Assembly (NCBI GenBank): GCA_011051715.1
Contig: DRKP01000121.1
Span: forward strand, 1-32,834
Source: Sedimenticola thiotaurini
Lineage (GTDB): Bacteria; Pseudomonadota; Gammaproteobacteria; Chromatiales; Chromatiaceae
Length of the DNA: 32,834 nt
Direction: 5' to 3'
In this document: positions 31,917 through 32,834 of the stretch, piece after piece
How positions within the stretch are numbered: position 1 is the first letter of the stretch
Layout of the letters: the number at the start of each line of letters is the position of its first letter
Notes under the pieces: generated by a model
Database searches by the model: none
Seen by the model: only the letters and a program-made list of their open reading frames with translations
What the model was told of the DNA's origin: nothing
Made by a program: the position numbers and the translations under genes

Positions 31917-32393
31917 ATGCAGAGCAACAGAGTCGTAGAGATCCTGGTCGGGGCCTTCGTGGCGGCGGGGCTGGTGGCCCTGTTCTTCCTCTCCATGCAG
32001 GTGAGCAACCTGGCCACCAGCGCCGGTGGCGAAGGCTACGAGGTGGAGGCCCGGTTCGACAACATCGGCAGTCTCAAGGTGCGCTCGCCGGTGACCATGG
32101 CCGGGGTGCGCATCGGCCGGGTCAGCGCCATCGGTTTCGATACCTCCACCTACGAGGCGGTGGTCACCCTGCGCATCGAGTCCAGGTACGACACTATCCC
32201 GGACGACACCTTCGCCAAGATCTTCACCGCCGGGCTGCTGGGGGAGCAGTACGTGGGGCTGGATCCGGGGGGCAGCGACACCTATCTGAAACCCGGCGAC
32301 CGGATCTCCCTCACCCAGTCGGCCCTGGTGCTGGAGGAGATCATCGGTCAGTTCCTGTTCAGCAAGGCGGAGGAGGGGGTCAAGGGTGACTAG
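31917..32393 (+). CDS. mlaD: Phospholipid transport MCE protein MlaD
   Basis: 158 residues. A single N-terminal membrane helix (about 8-27, ILVGAFVAAGLVALFFLSMQ) anchors one MCE domain (about 39-117): YEVEARFDNIGSLKVRSPVTMAGVRIGRV-type pattern and GLLGEQYVGLDPGG. A C-terminal helix (ALVLEEIIGQFLF) would line the hexamer pore. MlaD carries lipid across the periplasm between MlaC and MlaFE. Slightly shorter than E. coli MlaD (183). The frame is open far upstream, but ATG 31917 gives the family N-terminus (MQSNRVVEILVG). The 3' end overlaps the proposed mlaC start by 8 bases. Confidence 0.95.
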   Translation: MQSNRVVEILVGAFVAAGLVALFFLSMQVSNLATSAGGEGYEVEARFDNIGSLKVRSPVTMAGVRIGRVSAIGFDTSTYEAVVTLRIESRYDTIPDDTFAKIFTAGLLGEQYVGLDPGGSDTYLKPGDRISLTQSALVLEEIIGQFLFSKAEEGVKGD

Positions 32394-32834
32394 GGAGCCT
32401 CCGGCCACGCCGCCGGCGTGGTGCTGGATTCCACCGGACTCCGCTCTTCGCCGGAACGGCCGGGGGAGTCCGGCCGGGGGGCGGCCTGCCGCACTGGTTC
32501 ACTTCTGGGCTCTGCTGCTCCTGGCCGTTCTGCTGTGGCCGCCATTGCTGCCGGCGGCCGGTCACGAGGAGCCCCTGACCCTGGTCAGGAACACCGCCGA
32601 CCAGATGCTGGCGGAGATGAAGAACCGCAAACGGGAGCTGCAGGCCAACCCGGAGAAGATCTACCGGCTGGTGGACCAGATCGTGCTGCCCCGGTTCGAT
32701 TTCGAGCGCATGTCCCGGCTCGCCCTGGGACGCCACTGGCGGAAGGCGTCGGAACAGCAGCGTCAGGCCTTCGTCGCCGCCTTCCGCCAGCTGCTGGTGC
32801 GCACCTACGCCACCGCCCTGCTCAACTACTCGGA
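32386..32834 (+). CDS. mlaC: Phospholipid-binding periplasmic protein MlaC, 5' part (cut by window end)
   Basis: The frame starting at GTG 32386 is open to the window end (149 codons). A hydrophobic signal segment (ALLLLAVLLWPPLLPAAG, about residues 43-60) is followed by the MlaC domain: NTADQMLAEMKNRKREL, IYRLVDQIVLPRFDFERMSRLALGRHWRKA and FVAAFRQLLVRTYATALLNYS. MlaC ferries phospholipid between MlaA at the outer membrane and MlaD. The GTG follows a GGAGGAGGGGG run and gives an unusually long n-region of about 40 residues; no ATG lies before the hydrophobic segment, so the start is uncertain. mlaB may lie beyond the window. Confidence 0.88.
   Translation, partial: MTREPPATPPAWCWIPPDSALRRNGRGSPAGGRPAALVHFWALLLLAVLLWPPLLPAAGHEEPLTLVRNTADQMLAEMKNRKRELQANPEKIYRLVDQIVLPRFDFERMSRLALGRHWRKASEQQRQAFVAAFRQLLVRTYATALLNYS

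Overview
This window is a gene-dense, GC-rich chromosomal segment from a gammaproteobacterium. The gene order matches conserved gammaproteobacterial blocks: maf-rng-yhdP, leuS-lptE-holA/proA-nadD-rsfS-rlmH, radC/rpmB-rpmG next to coaBC-dut-algC-argB-slmA-pyrE, and mlaFEDC. The dut-algC-argB order is Pseudomonas-like, and the slmA-pyrE neighbourhood is enterobacterial-like. Together with the absence of transposases, phage genes or tRNAs, this suggests a core-genome region of a free-living, possibly Chromatiales-like lineage; the lineage is inference.

Layout. Positions 1-11000 on the minus strand run, in transcription order, lptE, holA, proA, a small membrane protein gene, nadD, rsfS and a WYL regulator gene, then (after a plus-strand gene) a gamma-glutamylcyclotransferase gene, rlmH, maf, rng and yhdP (cut by the window edge). 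Inside the usually adjacent rsfS-rlmH pair sits a plus-strand gene (4480-5541) encoding what reads as a fusion of an HPF/RaiA ribosome-hibernation domain to sigma-70 regions 2 and 4. This is the most unusual gene in the window. Positions 11100-17500 carry leuS, then a tightly overlapping three-gene set of unknown envelope proteins (inner-membrane, exported, exported SH3/TPR), and divergent from it a ybeL-type zinc-ribbon gene that neighbours leuS in E. coli. Positions 17500-20050 carry a degenerate EAL-HDOD signalling protein gene, rpmG, rpmB and radC. The rpmB-rpmG unit has a clear sigma-70 promoter and a strong intrinsic terminator.

Positions 20280-26034 (plus strand) form a compact run: coaBC (coenzyme A), dut (dUTP removal), a long membrane-anchored algC-type phosphomannomutase/phosphoglucomutase, argB (arginine) and slmA (nucleoid occlusion). 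A DUF4124 coiled-coil protein gene and pyrE follow on the minus strand. pyrE and ampG (muropeptide permease) are divergent, and between them lies a perfect 12-bp dyad that touches both putative promoters. A TauE/SafE-UreH-type membrane protein gene overlaps ampG by one base. The window ends in the phospholipid-transport operon mlaF-mlaE-mlaD-mlaC, with mlaC truncated.

Functionally the region is mostly housekeeping: translation (leuS, rpmB, rpmG, rlmH, rsfS), cofactors and nucleotides (nadD, coaBC, dut, pyrE), amino acids (proA, argB), replication (holA) and outer-membrane maintenance (lptE, yhdP, mla). The accessory genes slotted into conserved neighbourhoods are the places to look for new biology.
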